Source of the DNA: Roseomonas sp. E05
GTDB taxonomy: Bacteria; Pseudomonadota; Alphaproteobacteria; Acetobacterales; Acetobacteraceae
Reading direction: 5' to 3'
DNA length: 64,000 nt
NCBI RefSeq assembly: GCF_030063475.1
Contig: NZ_JASIRT010000005.1
Location: 186,001 to 250,000, forward strand
This document shows, piece after piece, positions 38,382-46,573 of the stretch. Numbering within the stretch: the first letter of the stretch is position 1; every line of letters begins with the position of its first letter. Position numbers and translations under genes: made by a program. Below the pieces are notes generated by a model. The model was not told the origin of the DNA. It did not search any database and worked only from the letters and a program-made list of their open reading frames with translations.

Positions 38382-39689
38382 ATGCCCGACGCGAACACCG
38401 CCGCCGCCGACTACAAGGTGAAGGACATCTCCCTGGCCGAATGGGGCCGGAAGGAGATCTCGATGGCCGAGGACGAGATGCCCGGCCTGATGGCGATCCG
38501 CGCGGAATACGGCCCCTCCAAGCCGCTGAAGGGCGCCCGCATCGCCGGCTGCCTGCACATGACGATCCAGACCGCCGTGCTGATCGAGACGCTGATCGCG
38601 CTCGGCGCCGAGGTGCGCTGGTCCTCCTGCAACATCTTCTCGACGCAGGACCACGCGGCCGCCGCCATCGCCGCCGCCGGCATCCCCGTCTTCGCCTGGA
38701 AGGGCATGGACGAGGAGGAGTTCTGGTGGTGCATCGAGCAGACGGTGCGCGGCCCGGGCGGCTGGGAGATCAACATGATCCTGGATGACGGTGGCGACCT
38801 GACCACCCTCATGCACGACAAGTACCCGGAGATGCTGCAGAACGTCCGGGGCCTGTCCGAGGAGACCACCACCGGCGTGCACCGCCTGTGGGAGATGCAG
38901 AAGAAGGGCACGCTGAAGGTCCCGGCCATCAACGTGAACGACAGCGTCACCAAGTCGAAGTTCGACAACCTCTACGGCTGCCGCGAGTCGCTGGTGGACG
39001 CCATCCGCCGCGGCACGGACGTGATGATGGCCGGCAAGGTCGCCGTGGTCGCCGGCTATGGCGACGTGGGCAAGGGCTCCGCCGCCAGCCTGCGCAATGC
39101 CGGCTGCCGCGTGATGGTGACCGAGGCCGACCCGATCTGCGCCCTGCAGGCCGCCATGGAGGGCTATGAGGTCGTGACGATGGAGGATGCCGCGCCGAAG
39201 GGCGACATCTTCGTCACCGCGACCGGCAATGTGGACGTCATCACGCTCGACCACATGCGGGCGATGAAGAACCGCGCCATCGTCTGCAACATCGGCCACT
39301 TCGACAGCGAGATCCAGATCGGCGCCCTGCGCAACTTCAAGTGGGACAACGTGAAGCCGCAGGTGGACGAGGTGATCTTCCCCGACGGCAAGCGGCTGAT
39401 CGTGCTTTCCGAGGGGCGGCTGGTGAACCTGGGCAACGCCACCGGCCACCCGAGCTTCGTGATGTCGGCCAGCTTCTCCAACCAGACGCTGGCGCAGATC
39501 GAGCTGTGGACCAACCACCAGGCCTATGAGAACAAGGTCTACACGCTGCCCAAGAAGCTGGACGAGAAGGTGGCGTCGCTGCACCTGGCCAAGGTCGGCG
39601 CCGCGCTGACCAGGCTGAGCCCGAAGCAGGCCGAGTATATCGGCGTCGAGGTCAGCGGGCCGTTCAAGCACGACCTGTACCGCTACTGA
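38382..39689 (+). CDS. ahcY: Adenosylhomocysteinase
   Basis: Hydrolyses S-adenosylhomocysteine to adenosine and homocysteine, relieving product inhibition of methyltransferases. The 435-residue product has substrate residues in [15 protein letters not shown] and [34 protein letters not shown] and the NAD-binding [20 protein letters not shown] follow, and the C terminus is the conserved [11 protein letters not shown] 38382 has GGAG 12 bases upstream. It follows the chvG/hprK/PTS block, as in many alphaproteobacteria, although a divergent gene has been placed between. A family A repeat starts about 10 bases past the stop. Confidence 0.97.
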   Translation: MPDANTAAADYKVKDISLAEWGRKEISMAEDEMPGLMAIRAEYGPSKPLKGARIAGCLHMTIQTAVLIETLIALGAEVRWSSCNIFSTQDHAAAAIAAAGIPVFAWKGMDEEEFWWCIEQTVRGPGGWEINMILDDGGDLTTLMHDKYPEMLQNVRGLSEETTTGVHRLWEMQKKGTLKVPAINVNDSVTKSKFDNLYGCRESLVDAIRRGTDVMMAGKVAVVAGYGDVGKGSAASLRNAGCRVMVTEADPICALQAAMEGYEVVTMEDAAPKGDIFVTATGNVDVITLDHMRAMKNRAIVCNIGHFDSEIQIGALRNFKWDNVKPQVDEVIFPDGKRLIVLSEGRLVNLGNATGHPSFVMSASFSNQTLAQIELWTNHQAYENKVYTLPKKLDEKVASLHLAKVGAALTRLSPKQAEYIGVEVSGPFKHDLYRY

Positions 39690-39699
39690 GGCGGGACAG

Positions 39700-39890
39700 G
39701 CGGGGGGAAGGAATTCCCCCCGCACCCCCCATCTTTTTCCTGCCGGTTCCCGGGCCCGTGGCGAAGGCGATCCCACCCTCAGCCGCGGGGGCTGCTCCAG
39801 CCCTGGCGCGGTCGCTCTCCGCCAGCCCGGCAAAACCGACAGAAAAGAAAGAAGAGGGGGCGCGGGGGAGAATTCATTCTCCCCCGGCTC
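39700..39890. repeat. Family A paired inverted repeat, copy 5 (long spacer)
   Basis: The left arm (39700-39741) has core GGGGGGAAGGAATTCCCCCC and C6-ATC-T5; the right arm (39841-39890) has GGGGGAGAATTCATTCTCCCCC-like core with lengthened stem (outline). The spacer is about 100 bases, twice that of other copies, and the arms are more diverged. It follows ahcY; downstream is a same-strand gene, so it is not at a convergent junction. Confidence 0.75.
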
Positions 39891-39944
39891 CGCGCCCGGC
39901 GCAGGCGAAGCACAGGCTTCCACCGCCCCAGGCACCGAAAAAGC

Positions 39945-39975
39945 CGAAATTTTCGCTTTATACGTAATAATATTG
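39945..39975 (+). promoter_or_regulatory. AT-rich promoter-like stretch before the TRAP binding protein gene
   Basis: GAAATTTTCGCTTTATACG followed by TAATAATATTG is the only AT-rich block between ahcY and 40069. TAATAT (39968-39973) could be a -10 box with a weak -35 (CGAAAT, 17 bases before). The remaining bases up to 40069 contain no gene. Confidence 0.3.
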
Positions 39976-40068
39976 CGCGCCGCCCCTTTCCCGATGGCGT
40001 GATCGAGGGGATAAGCCCTGCATGGCCCAAGCCGGGCCGCAAGCAACCGCCTTGGGAAGGATCCCGCC

Positions 40069-41157
40069 ATGAACCGCCGCGCCCTGCTCGGCGCCGCCGC
40101 TGCCGCGGCGCCGGCCGCCCTTGCCACCCCTGCCCTGGCGCAGTCGGCGCCGGAGGTGCGGTGGCGCCTGACCAGCAGCTTCCCGCGCAACCTCGACATC
40201 CTCTACAGCGCGCCGGAGGTGATCGCCCGCCGCGTCGCCGCGCTGACGGACAACAAGTTCCAGATCCGCGTCTTCCCCGCGGGCGAGATCGTCGGCGGCC
40301 TGCAGGCGCTCGACGCGGTGCAGGCCGGCACGGTGGAGTGCGCCCACACCGCCTCCTACTACTATGTCGGCAAGGAGCCTTCCTTCGCCTTCTTCACCGC
40401 CATGCCCTTCGGGCTGAACACCCGCATGTACAACGCCTGGTACCGCCATGGCGGCGGCGCCAAGCTGGCGGCGGACCTGTTCGGCGCCTACAACTGCGTG
40501 GGCTTCACCGCCGGCGACACCGGCGCCCAGATGGGCGGCTGGTTCCGCAAGGAGGTGAAGACACTGGCCGACATCCAGGGCCTGAAGTTCCGCATCGCCG
40601 GCTTCGCCGGGCAGGTCTTCGCCAAGATGGGCGCGACCCCGACCCAGGTGGCGGCGGCCGACATCTATCCCTCGCTGGAGCGCGGCACGCTGGACGCGGT
40701 GGAGTTCGTCGGCCCCTATGACGACGAGAAGCTCGGCTTCGCCCGGGTGGCGCCGAACTACTATTTCCCCGGCTTCTGGGAGCCGGGCGCGCGGCTGCAC
40801 CTGCTGGTCGGCAAGAACGCCTGGGAGGCCCTGCCCCCGGCCTACAAGGCGGCCATCGAGATCGCCTGCGCCGACGCGGACATGGACATGACCGCCCGCT
40901 ACGATGCCGCCAACCCGCAGGCGCTGCGCCGGCTGCTCGCCGCCGGCGCCCAGCTCCGCCCCTGGTCGCGCGAGATCCTCTCCGCCGCCTGGAAGGCGAC
41001 CCACGAGCTGTATGACGAGACCAGCGCGAGGGACGAACGGTTCAAGGCCATCTGGGACTCCTACCGCCCCTTCCGCGACGACGAGTACGCCTGGTTCCGG
41101 GTGGCCGAGAACTCCTTCGACAACTTCGCCTTCACCGCCTCCCAGATGGTGAAGTGA
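40069..41157 (+). CDS. TRAP transporter solute-binding protein (DctP family)
   Basis: Periplasmic binding protein of a tripartite ATP-independent importer for organic acids. The 362-residue product has an export signal with a twin-arginine-like NRRALLGAAAAAAPAA and probable cleavage after TPALAQ (about residue 25). The DctP fold follows, including EIVGGLQALDAVQAGTVECA, LADIQGLKFRIAGFAG (the conserved Arg that binds carboxylates) and LERGTLDAVEFVGPYDD. The pattern is closest to the 2-oxo-acid/lactate-type TRAP binding proteins. The membrane subunits (DctQ, DctM) are absent from the window, so it is an orphan that must use permeases encoded elsewhere. Confidence 0.9.
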   Translation: MNRRALLGAAAAAAPAALATPALAQSAPEVRWRLTSSFPRNLDILYSAPEVIARRVAALTDNKFQIRVFPAGEIVGGLQALDAVQAGTVECAHTASYYYVGKEPSFAFFTAMPFGLNTRMYNAWYRHGGGAKLAADLFGAYNCVGFTAGDTGAQMGGWFRKEVKTLADIQGLKFRIAGFAGQVFAKMGATPTQVAAADIYPSLERGTLDAVEFVGPYDDEKLGFARVAPNYYFPGFWEPGARLHLLVGKNAWEALPPAYKAAIEIACADADMDMTARYDAANPQALRRLLAAGAQLRPWSREILSAAWKATHELYDETSARDERFKAIWDSYRPFRDDEYAWFRVAENSFDNFAFTASQMVK

Positions 41158-41165
41158 GGCCGGCG

Positions 41166-41191
41166 CCGGAGCGGGCGCCTGCCCGCTCCGG
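41166..41191 (+). terminator. GC-rich hairpin after the TRAP binding protein gene
   Basis: A perfect 11-bp inverted repeat CCGGAGCGGGC / GCCCGCTCCGG with a 4-base loop begins 8 bases past the stop. It has no T-run. Confidence 0.6.
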
Positions 41192-41299
41192 CAAAGCTGA
41201 CCGCGAATTCATGGCCCGGCTGGCGGTCGCCCCGCCATCCCGCGGTGACAGATGCTGCGCTGCACGCTATCGGGGCCGTCGCAGCGCAGGACTGACGCC

Positions 41300-42106
41300 A
41301 TGGATCTCGTCTCGCTCCTTTCCGCCATGCTGATGGGCGTGGTGGAGGGGGTCACCGAATTCCTCCCGATCTCCTCGACCGGCCACCTGATCCTCCTCGG
41401 GGAGGTGATCGGCTTCCAGGGTCCCCCCGGCAAGACCTTCGAGATCAGCATCCAGCTCGGCGCCATCCTGGCGGTGATCTGGCTGTTCCGGGAGACGCTG
41501 CTGCGCATCGCCTTCGGCATGTGGCGGCGTGGCAGCACGGAGTACTACTTCGCCATCAACCTGCTGCTGGCCTTCCTGCCCGCCATGGTGCTGGGCGCCA
41601 CGCTCTACAAGCCGATCACCGAGCTGCTCTACACGCCCCTGGTCATCGCCCTGGCGCTGATCGCGGGCGGCGTCGCCATCATCCTCATCGAGCGGAACCG
41701 GCCTGCCCCCAGCATCCACTCCGTGCCGGAGATCGGGCCGCTGGCCGCCCTGCTGATCGGCCTGGGCCAGGCGCTGGCGATGATCCCGGGCACCAGCCGC
41801 TCCGGCGCCACCATCATCAGCGCCCTGCTGGTGGGGGTGGACCGCCGCACCGCGGCCGAGTTCAGCTTCCTGCTGGCGGTGCCCACCATGCTGGCCGCCA
41901 CCGTGTTCAGCCTGTGGAAGAACCGGGCGGAGCTGGATCTCTCGGCGGCCGGCCAGATCGGCGTCGGCTTCGCCGCCACCTTCATCGTCTCGCTGGTGGT
42001 GGTGCGCTGGCTGATGGCGGTGATCAGCCGCATCGGCTTCACGCCCTTCGCCTGGTACCGCATCATCCTGGGCGGCGCGATCCTGGCCTGGCTGGGGCTG
42101 CGCTGA
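41300..42106 (+). CDS. uppP: Undecaprenyl-diphosphatase
   Basis: Membrane enzyme that recycles undecaprenyl pyrophosphate to the monophosphate carrier for peptidoglycan and other glycans; overproduction gives bacitracin resistance. From ATG 41300 the product has 268 residues, the usual size, with about eight hydrophobic segments. The two catalytic motifs are EGVTEFLPISSTGHLIL (about residues 16-32) and MIPGTSRSGATI (about 165-176). An in-frame start 48 bases upstream adds residues without family features, so ATG 41300 is preferred. It stands alone between the TRAP binding protein and a small secreted protein gene. Confidence 0.95.
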   Translation: MDLVSLLSAMLMGVVEGVTEFLPISSTGHLILLGEVIGFQGPPGKTFEISIQLGAILAVIWLFRETLLRIAFGMWRRGSTEYYFAINLLLAFLPAMVLGATLYKPITELLYTPLVIALALIAGGVAIILIERNRPAPSIHSVPEIGPLAALLIGLGQALAMIPGTSRSGATIISALLVGVDRRTAAEFSFLLAVPTMLAATVFSLWKNRAELDLSAAGQIGVGFAATFIVSLVVVRWLMAVISRIGFTPFAWYRIILGGAILAWLGLR

Positions 42107-42181
42107 GGCGGCGCCGGATCGCTTGAACCGCGAAACGAGAGCCGTCATCTTCGCCTCCATCGTGTGGATGGACGGGTGCCG

Positions 42182-42610
42182 ATGCGGCTCGCAGCGCGGA
42201 TCTTCGTATTCCTGACCCTGCTGGCGCCGCCGGCCCTGGCCCAGACCTGGCCAAACGAGACGGGGCCGGGGGGCGACCTGTTCCGCAACTCCTCCCGTCA
42301 GTTCGAGCGCCTGTGGCAGGCGGCCCCGCAATCCGGCGGCCTGCCGGAGGCGCGGCCCGGCCTGCCGCGACCGGTCGCGCAGCCGGTCGTCCCGATGCTG
42401 GACTGGACACCCCCGCCGCCGGCCGCGCCCAAGCGTCCACCGAGGCGCCGCCCCGCCACGGCGCCGGCCGCCAGGGCGGCAAGCCAGCCGGCCCCGAGCC
42501 GGCAGGACTGGGAGCGCACCCTCGCCGAGCGGGAGCGCGAGCTGGAAAGCCTGCGCCGGCGCCTGGACGAGGACCGGCGGCGGTTCGAGGCACAAGGGAA
42601 GACGCCCTGA
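42182..42610 (+). CDS. Small secreted proline-rich coiled-coil protein, uncharacterised
   Basis: From ATG 42182 the product has 142 residues with a clean signal peptide (AARIFVFLTLLAPPALAQ, cleavage near residue 20). The mature protein has a short N-terminal region (GGDLFRNSSRQFERLWQ) and a Pro/Ala/Arg-rich middle (about 60-105). A strongly charged C-terminal helix of about 30 residues (RERELESLRRRLDEDRRRFE) can form a coiled coil. I do not recognise a family. The charged helix and basic Pro-rich linker suggest a periplasmic spacer or binding protein. A family A repeat starts 8 bases past its stop. Confidence 0.6.
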   Translation: MRLAARIFVFLTLLAPPALAQTWPNETGPGGDLFRNSSRQFERLWQAAPQSGGLPEARPGLPRPVAQPVVPMLDWTPPPPAAPKRPPRRRPATAPAARAASQPAPSRQDWERTLAERERELESLRRRLDEDRRRFEAQGKTP

Positions 42611-42618
42611 AGGGCGGA

Positions 42619-42753
42619 GAAAAAAAGTCCGGGGGAATGAATTCCCCCGGAACCCCCATCTTCTTTTTGTCAGTTCAGCGCCGCGCTGGCGGCCCGCGGG
42701 AGAAACCCGAAGAAAGAGAAGGGGGTCTGGGGGAATTCCTTCCCCCAGCCTTT
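42619..42753. repeat. Family A paired inverted repeat, copy 6 (convergent gene junction)
   Basis: The left arm (42619-42669) is GAAAAAAAGTCC, core GGGGGAATGAATTCCCCC, GGAACCCCCATC and a T-rich tail. The right arm (42710-42753) is its inverse and its final T-run overlaps the stop of the CoA-transferase subunit B gene. The spacer (GTCAGTTC ... GAAACCCGAAG) matches the inverted spacer of copy 3. The copy fits exactly between two convergent genes. Confidence 0.88.
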
Positions 42754-43399
42754 ATCCCACGCCGGGGCCGGCCTTGAAGGAGGCCTCGGTCTTCTCCCGC
42801 AGCTCGTCCAGCGTCACGCCGGGGGCCAGCTCGATCAGGGTCATGCCGCCCGCCTTGCGGTCGATCTCGAACACGCCGAGCTCGGTGATCACCATGTCCA
42901 CCACGGCCTTGCCGGTCAGCGGCAGGGTGCACTCCTTCAGCAGCTTCGGCTTGCCTGACGCGGTGTGCTCCATCAGCACCACCACCTTCTTCACCCCGGC
43001 GACCAGGTCCATGGCGCCGCCCATGCCCTTCACCATCTTGCCCGGGATCATCCAGTTGGCGAGGTCGCCATTCCCCGCCACCTGCAGCGCGCCGAGGATG
43101 GAGAGGTCCACATGCCCGCCGCGGATCATGGCGAAGCTATCGGCCGAGGAGAAGAAGCTGGTGGTGGGCAGCGCCGTCACGGTCTGCTTGCCGGCATTGA
43201 TCAGGTCCGGGTCCTCGTCGCCCTCATAGGGGAAGGGTCCCATGCCGAGCATGCCGTTCTCCGACTGCAGCTGCACGCTGATGCCGTCGGGGATGTGGTT
43301 CGCCACCAGTGTCGGGATGCCGATGCCGAGATTGACGTAGAAGCCGTCCTGCAGCTCGCGCGCGGCGCGCGCGGCCATCTCATCGCGGGTCCAGGCCAT
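42752..43399 (-). CDS. scoB: 3-oxoacid CoA-transferase subunit B
   Basis: Catalytic subunit of a succinyl-CoA:3-oxoacid (or 3-oxoadipate) CoA-transferase, which activates acetoacetate or 3-oxoadipate. The 215-residue product carries the catalytic Glu in [14 protein letters not shown] and family stretches [15 protein letters not shown] and [18 protein letters not shown]. It lies 14 bases downstream of subunit A on the same strand. The SENG motif and split subunits place it in CoA-transferase family I. Choice between acetoacetate and 3-oxoadipate cannot be made from sequence, although the absence of aromatic-ring genes nearby mildly favours acetoacetate. Confidence 0.9.
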   Translation of the reverse strand: MAWTRDEMAARAARELQDGFYVNLGIGIPTLVANHIPDGISVQLQSENGMLGMGPFPYEGDEDPDLINAGKQTVTALPTTSFFSSADSFAMIRGGHVDLSILGALQVAGNGDLANWMIPGKMVKGMGGAMDLVAGVKKVVVLMEHTASGKPKLLKECTLPLTGKAVVDMVITELGVFEIDRKAGGMTLIELAPGVTLDELREKTEASFKAGPGVG

Positions 43400-43413
43400 G
43401 TCCGTCCTCCCTC

Positions 43414-44175
43414 TCAGGCCAGGTTCTCGGCGCCGGCGGCCGAGGTGTTCGCGCTGGCGGGAATCGCGTCGGTCACCCGCTTGCGCGTGGTGCGCTGCTC
43501 GATCCGCTTCTGGTAGCCCTCGGGCAGCTTGACGATGCGCTTCACGTAGATGCCGGGGGTATGGATCTGGTCAGGGTCGATCTCGCCCGGCTGCACCAGG
43601 TGCTCCACCTGCACCACCGTCATCTTCGCGGCGGTGGCCATGATCGGGTTGAAGTTGCGCGCCGTCTTGCGGAAGACGAGGTTGCCCTCGGTATCGGCCT
43701 TCCAGGCATGGATGATGGCGAGGTCGGCGAAGAGGCCGCGCTCCATCACGTAGTTCTCGCCGTCGAACTCGCGCGTCTCCTTCCCCTCCGCCACGGCGGT
43801 GCCGTAGCCGGTCTTGGTGAAGAAGGCGGGGATGCCGGCGCCGCCGGCGCGGATGCGCTCGGCCAGCGTGCCCTGCGGGTTGAACTCGATCTCCAGCTCG
43901 CCGGCCAGGAACTGCTCGGCGAAGGTCTTGTTCTCGCCGACATAGGAGGAAATCATCTTGCGGATCTGCCGCGTCCGCAGCAGCAGGCCGAGCCCCGCAT
44001 CGTCGATGCCCGCATTGTTGGAGACGACCGTCAGGTCCTTCACGCCGGAATCGCGGATGGCCTCGATCAGCGCCGCCGGAATGCCGCAAAGGCCGAAGCC
44101 GCCGGAATGGATGAGCATGCCGTCATGCAGCAGCCCCTCCAGCGCGGCACGTGCATCCGGGTAGATTTTCCGCAT
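43414..44175 (-). CDS. scoA: 3-oxoacid CoA-transferase subunit A
   Basis: Partner subunit of the CoA-transferase. The 253-residue product has the family's CoA-binding stretch near the N terminus ([18 protein letters not shown]) and also [34 protein letters not shown] and [23 protein letters not shown] 44175 follows GGAG by about 10 bases; a GTG three bases upstream is also in frame. Both subunits are needed for activity and are encoded together, A first. The promoter should lie in 44176-44353, upstream of which is a tRNA gene on the other strand. Confidence 0.9.
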   Translation of the reverse strand: MRKIYPDARAALEGLLHDGMLIHSGGFGLCGIPAALIEAIRDSGVKDLTVVSNNAGIDDAGLGLLLRTRQIRKMISSYVGENKTFAEQFLAGELEIEFNPQGTLAERIRAGGAGIPAFFTKTGYGTAVAEGKETREFDGENYVMERGLFADLAIIHAWKADTEGNLVFRKTARNFNPIMATAAKMTVVQVEHLVQPGEIDPDQIHTPGIYVKRIVKLPEGYQKRIEQRTTRKRVTDAIPASANTSAAGAENLA

Positions 44176-44353
44176 CACAGACGCTCCCCAGTTCAGAACG
44201 GGCCGAGGCTACCGACCCGGGCAGGGCAACGAAAGGGGGGCGCCGTGCGCCCGCAGCGAAGGAGAACAGGCGGTCGGAAAATTTGCAGAAAACAGGACCT
44301 CGCCCGCTTGCGCGCCTCCGGCCCCGCCGTTATATCCCGCGCACTTTCCCCGG

Positions 44354-44429
<76 letters not shown>

Positions 44430-44435
44430 ATTCCC

Positions 44436-44469
44436 AAAAGGCCTGACCGCCCGCGCGGTCAGGCCTTTT
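44436..44469 (+). terminator. Rho-independent terminator of tRNA-Ala
   Basis: AAAAGGCCTGACCG pairs with CGGTCAGGCCTTTT around a CCCGCG loop, starting 7 bases past the tRNA. It is the best classical terminator in the window and, being symmetrical with A and T runs, could also act on the minus strand. Confidence 0.9.
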
Positions 44470-44599
44470 GCTTTTCCAGCCTCCTCCTGGCAGGCCTCGC
44501 TTCGCGCCGGAACCATCCCTGAAAGCCTTTTTCCTCCTCCGCTCCTGACAGGGCCGCCCCTTCCTGCCTTTCCGCGCCGCTGCGCGGGGCTCATGCCGC

Positions 44600-44628
44600 T
44601 TGACCCATCGTCCACCGATGCATATGCT
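44600..44628 (+). promoter_or_regulatory. Promoter with internal operator for the PadR-type regulator gene
   Basis: TTGACC (44600-44605) and TATGCT (44623-44628) are separated by exactly 17 bases. The spacer is filled by the inverted repeat CATCG-TCCAC-CGATG (44606-44620). The same 15-base repeat, with one change in the loop, occurs before the next gene (45077-45091). Binding there would block polymerase. The predicted transcription start (about 44635) coincides with the ATG, so the message may be leaderless. Confidence 0.7.
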
Positions 44629-44634
44629 CCAGAC

Positions 44635-45057
44635 ATGTCCCGGCAACCCGCGCTTCGCACCGCCTCCCGCCCCGCACCGGACTTCACCGACCGGAGCTAC
44701 TGGGCCGGCACCATCAAGATGGCGCTCAGCCGGTTCTTCGTGCTGCAGGTGCTGCATGACGGCCCGGCGCATGGCTACGACATCGCCCGCGCGGTCGAGC
44801 GGACCACGAAGGGCTGCTGCTCCCCCTCCGAGGGCGCCCTCTACCCCACCCTGCGCGAGTTCGAGCAGGGCGGCTACGTGACCTCCGAGACGGAGGTGGT
44901 CTCCGGCCGCGAGCGCCGCGTCTACACGCTGACCGGCAAGGGCCGGGAAGCCTTCGAAATCGGCCTGGAGGCATGGATGGACGCCACCGCCGCGCTCACC
45001 GAGACCGGCCGCGCCGCCCGGGCCCGCCAGGAGAAGGGGCGCGGCTGCCCATGCTGA
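44635..45057 (+). CDS. PadR-family transcriptional regulator with cysteine pair
   Basis: Winged-helix repressor that probably senses arsenic or another thiol-reactive metal(loid) and controls the downstream flavoprotein-MFS genes. The 140-residue product has the PadR fold at about 27-110 (FFVLQVLHDGPAHGYDIARA, EGALYPTLREFEQGGYV, RRVYTLTGKGREAFE). Cys61-Cys62 lie in TKGCCSPSEG just before the recognition region, and the protein ends in CPC (Cys138, Cys140). Vicinal cysteines suit As(III), Sb(III) or Hg(II) sensing, but this is inference. No ribosome-binding site precedes ATG 44635, and the promoter places the transcript start at the ATG. Confidence 0.8.
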   Translation: MSRQPALRTASRPAPDFTDRSYWAGTIKMALSRFFVLQVLHDGPAHGYDIARAVERTTKGCCSPSEGALYPTLREFEQGGYVTSETEVVSGRERRVYTLTGKGREAFEIGLEAWMDATAALTETGRAARARQEKGRGCPC

Positions 45058-45076
45058 GCCGCGTTTTGCCTCCATA

Positions 45077-45091
45077 CATCGCCCACCGATG
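45077..45091 (+). promoter_or_regulatory. Second copy of the PadR operator, before the flavoprotein gene
   Basis: CATCG-CCCAC-CGATG, one base different from the operator at 44606-44620, and followed by the same CATA. It lies 22 bases before the flavoprotein ATG, which has AGGAG 8 bases upstream. TAAAGC (45094-45099) could be a -10 box, but no good -35 is seen. Confidence 0.65.
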
Positions 45092-45112
45092 CATAAAGCA
45101 GGAGAAGGTGAC

Positions 45113-46573
45113 ATGAGCTCGTGCTGCGGCGGCGACAGCCGCTCTCCCCGGCCGGAGACCCCCGAAGGCGAGGCCTCCGGCGCCTTGCCCGTCGCCATCA
45201 TCGGCGGCGGACCGGTCGGCCTCGCGGCCGCGGCGCACCTGCTGGAGCGCGGCCTGGAGCCGGTCGTGCTGGAAGCCGGCCCCTCGGTCGGCACGGCGCC
45301 GCTGGCCTGGGGCCACGTCCCCATGTTCTCGCCCTGGCGCTACAACATCGACCGCGCCGCGCGCACCCTGCTCGAGCGGCACGGCTGGACGGCGCCGGAG
45401 GCGGAAACCTTCCCGACCGGCCGCGACCTCGTCGCGCGCTACCTGGCGCCGCTCGCCGCCCTCCCCGAGCTCGCCCGCCGCCTGCGGCTGAACACGCGCG
45501 TCACCGCCCTCGCCCGGCTCCGCGCCGGCAAGGTCCGGAATGCCGGGCGCGAGGCGCAGCCCTTCGAGCTGCGCTACGAGGACGCGCAGGGCAAGCCGGG
45601 CCGCCTGCTCGCCCGCGCCGTCATCGTCGCCTCCGGCACCTGGGGCAACCCGAGCCCCGCCGGCTCCTCCGGCCTGCCCGCCATCGGCGAGCGGGAGGCC
45701 GCCGGGCGGATCCGCCACGGCATGCCGGACGTCCTGGGCGCCGACCGCGCCCGCTACGCCGGCAAGCGGGTCCTGGTGGTCGGCTCCGGCCACTCGGCCA
45801 TCGGCACCCTCATCGACCTCGCCGCGCTCGCGGGCCAGGCGCCGGGCACGGCCGTCCTCTGGGCGGCGCGCAGCACGGCGCTGGACCGGGCCTATGGCGG
45901 CGGCGCGGCCGACCAGCTGCCGGAGCGCGGCGCCCTGGGCCAGCGCCTGCGCCACCTCGTCGAGACCGGCGCCGTCACGCTGCTGGCGCCCTTCTCGGTG
46001 GACGAGATCCGGCGGGGCGCCGACGGTTCCCTGCAGGTGCTGAGCCTGGAGGGCGGCAGGGCGGAGGCCGATGAGATGGTCGTCGCCACCGGGCTGCGGC
46101 CCGATCTCGGCATCCTCGGCGAGGTCCGCCTCGACCTCGACCCCGCCCTCGAATGCCCGCGCGTGCTGGCGCCGCTCATCGACCCGAACCTGCACTCCTG
46201 CGGCACCGTCCGGCCGCACGGCGCCATGGAGCTGGCGCAGCCCGAGGCGGGCCTGTTCCTGGCCGGGATGGTCTCCTACGGCCGCGCGCCCACCTTCCTG
46301 CTGGCGACGGGCCATGAGCAGGTGCGCTCCATCGCGGCCTTCCTGGCGGGCGACCTCGAAGCGGCGCGCCGGGTCGAGCTCGATCTGCCGCAGACCGGCG
46401 TCTGCAGCGCCGGCCGCGCGCTGCCGGAGGCCGCGGAAGCCGCCGCGCCCTGCTGCACCCCCACCACGCCGCAGGGCGCCTGCTGCCCGCCCAACCCGGA
46501 ACCGGCGGAGGAGGCGCCCTGCTGCGGCGGCGCGGCCCGGCGGGAGGCCGCTCCGGCCGAACCCGCCGAATGA
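45113..46573 (+). CDS. FAD/NAD(P)-binding oxidoreductase with cysteine-pair tails
   Basis: Two-dinucleotide-binding flavoprotein of the flavin-monooxygenase/thioredoxin-reductase-like group; probable arsenic-linked redox enzyme. In the 486-residue product the FAD loop is VAIIGGGPVGLAAAAHLLER (about 27-46) and the NAD(P) loop VLVVGSGHSAIGT (about 220). Unusually, Cys4-Cys5 lie at the very N terminus (SSCCGG) and three more CC pairs lie in the last 40 residues (447-448, 457-458, 470-471), giving CC-x8-CC-x11-CC. These could bind As(III) or another soft metal. The gene follows the PadR regulator, has its own operator copy, and overlaps the MFS gene by 4 bases. The reaction is unknown; ArsO-like proteins encoded in ars operons are the nearest idea. 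Confidence 0.72.
   Translation: MSSCCGGDSRSPRPETPEGEASGALPVAIIGGGPVGLAAAAHLLERGLEPVVLEAGPSVGTAPLAWGHVPMFSPWRYNIDRAARTLLERHGWTAPEAETFPTGRDLVARYLAPLAALPELARRLRLNTRVTALARLRAGKVRNAGREAQPFELRYEDAQGKPGRLLARAVIVASGTWGNPSPAGSSGLPAIGEREAAGRIRHGMPDVLGADRARYAGKRVLVVGSGHSAIGTLIDLAALAGQAPGTAVLWAARSTALDRAYGGGAADQLPERGALGQRLRHLVETGAVTLLAPFSVDEIRRGADGSLQVLSLEGGRAEADEMVVATGLRPDLGILGEVRLDLDPALECPRVLAPLIDPNLHSCGTVRPHGAMELAQPEAGLFLAGMVSYGRAPTFLLATGHEQVRSIAAFLAGDLEAARRVELDLPQTGVCSAGRALPEAAEAAAPCCTPTTPQGACCPPNPEPAEEAPCCGGAARREAAPAEPAE

Noticed and set aside
44635-45057. A longer start for the PadR gene, within the 498-codon frame reaching back to 43561
   Set aside because: The extra sequence overlaps the tRNA, its terminator and the CoA-transferase genes and is not PadR-like.
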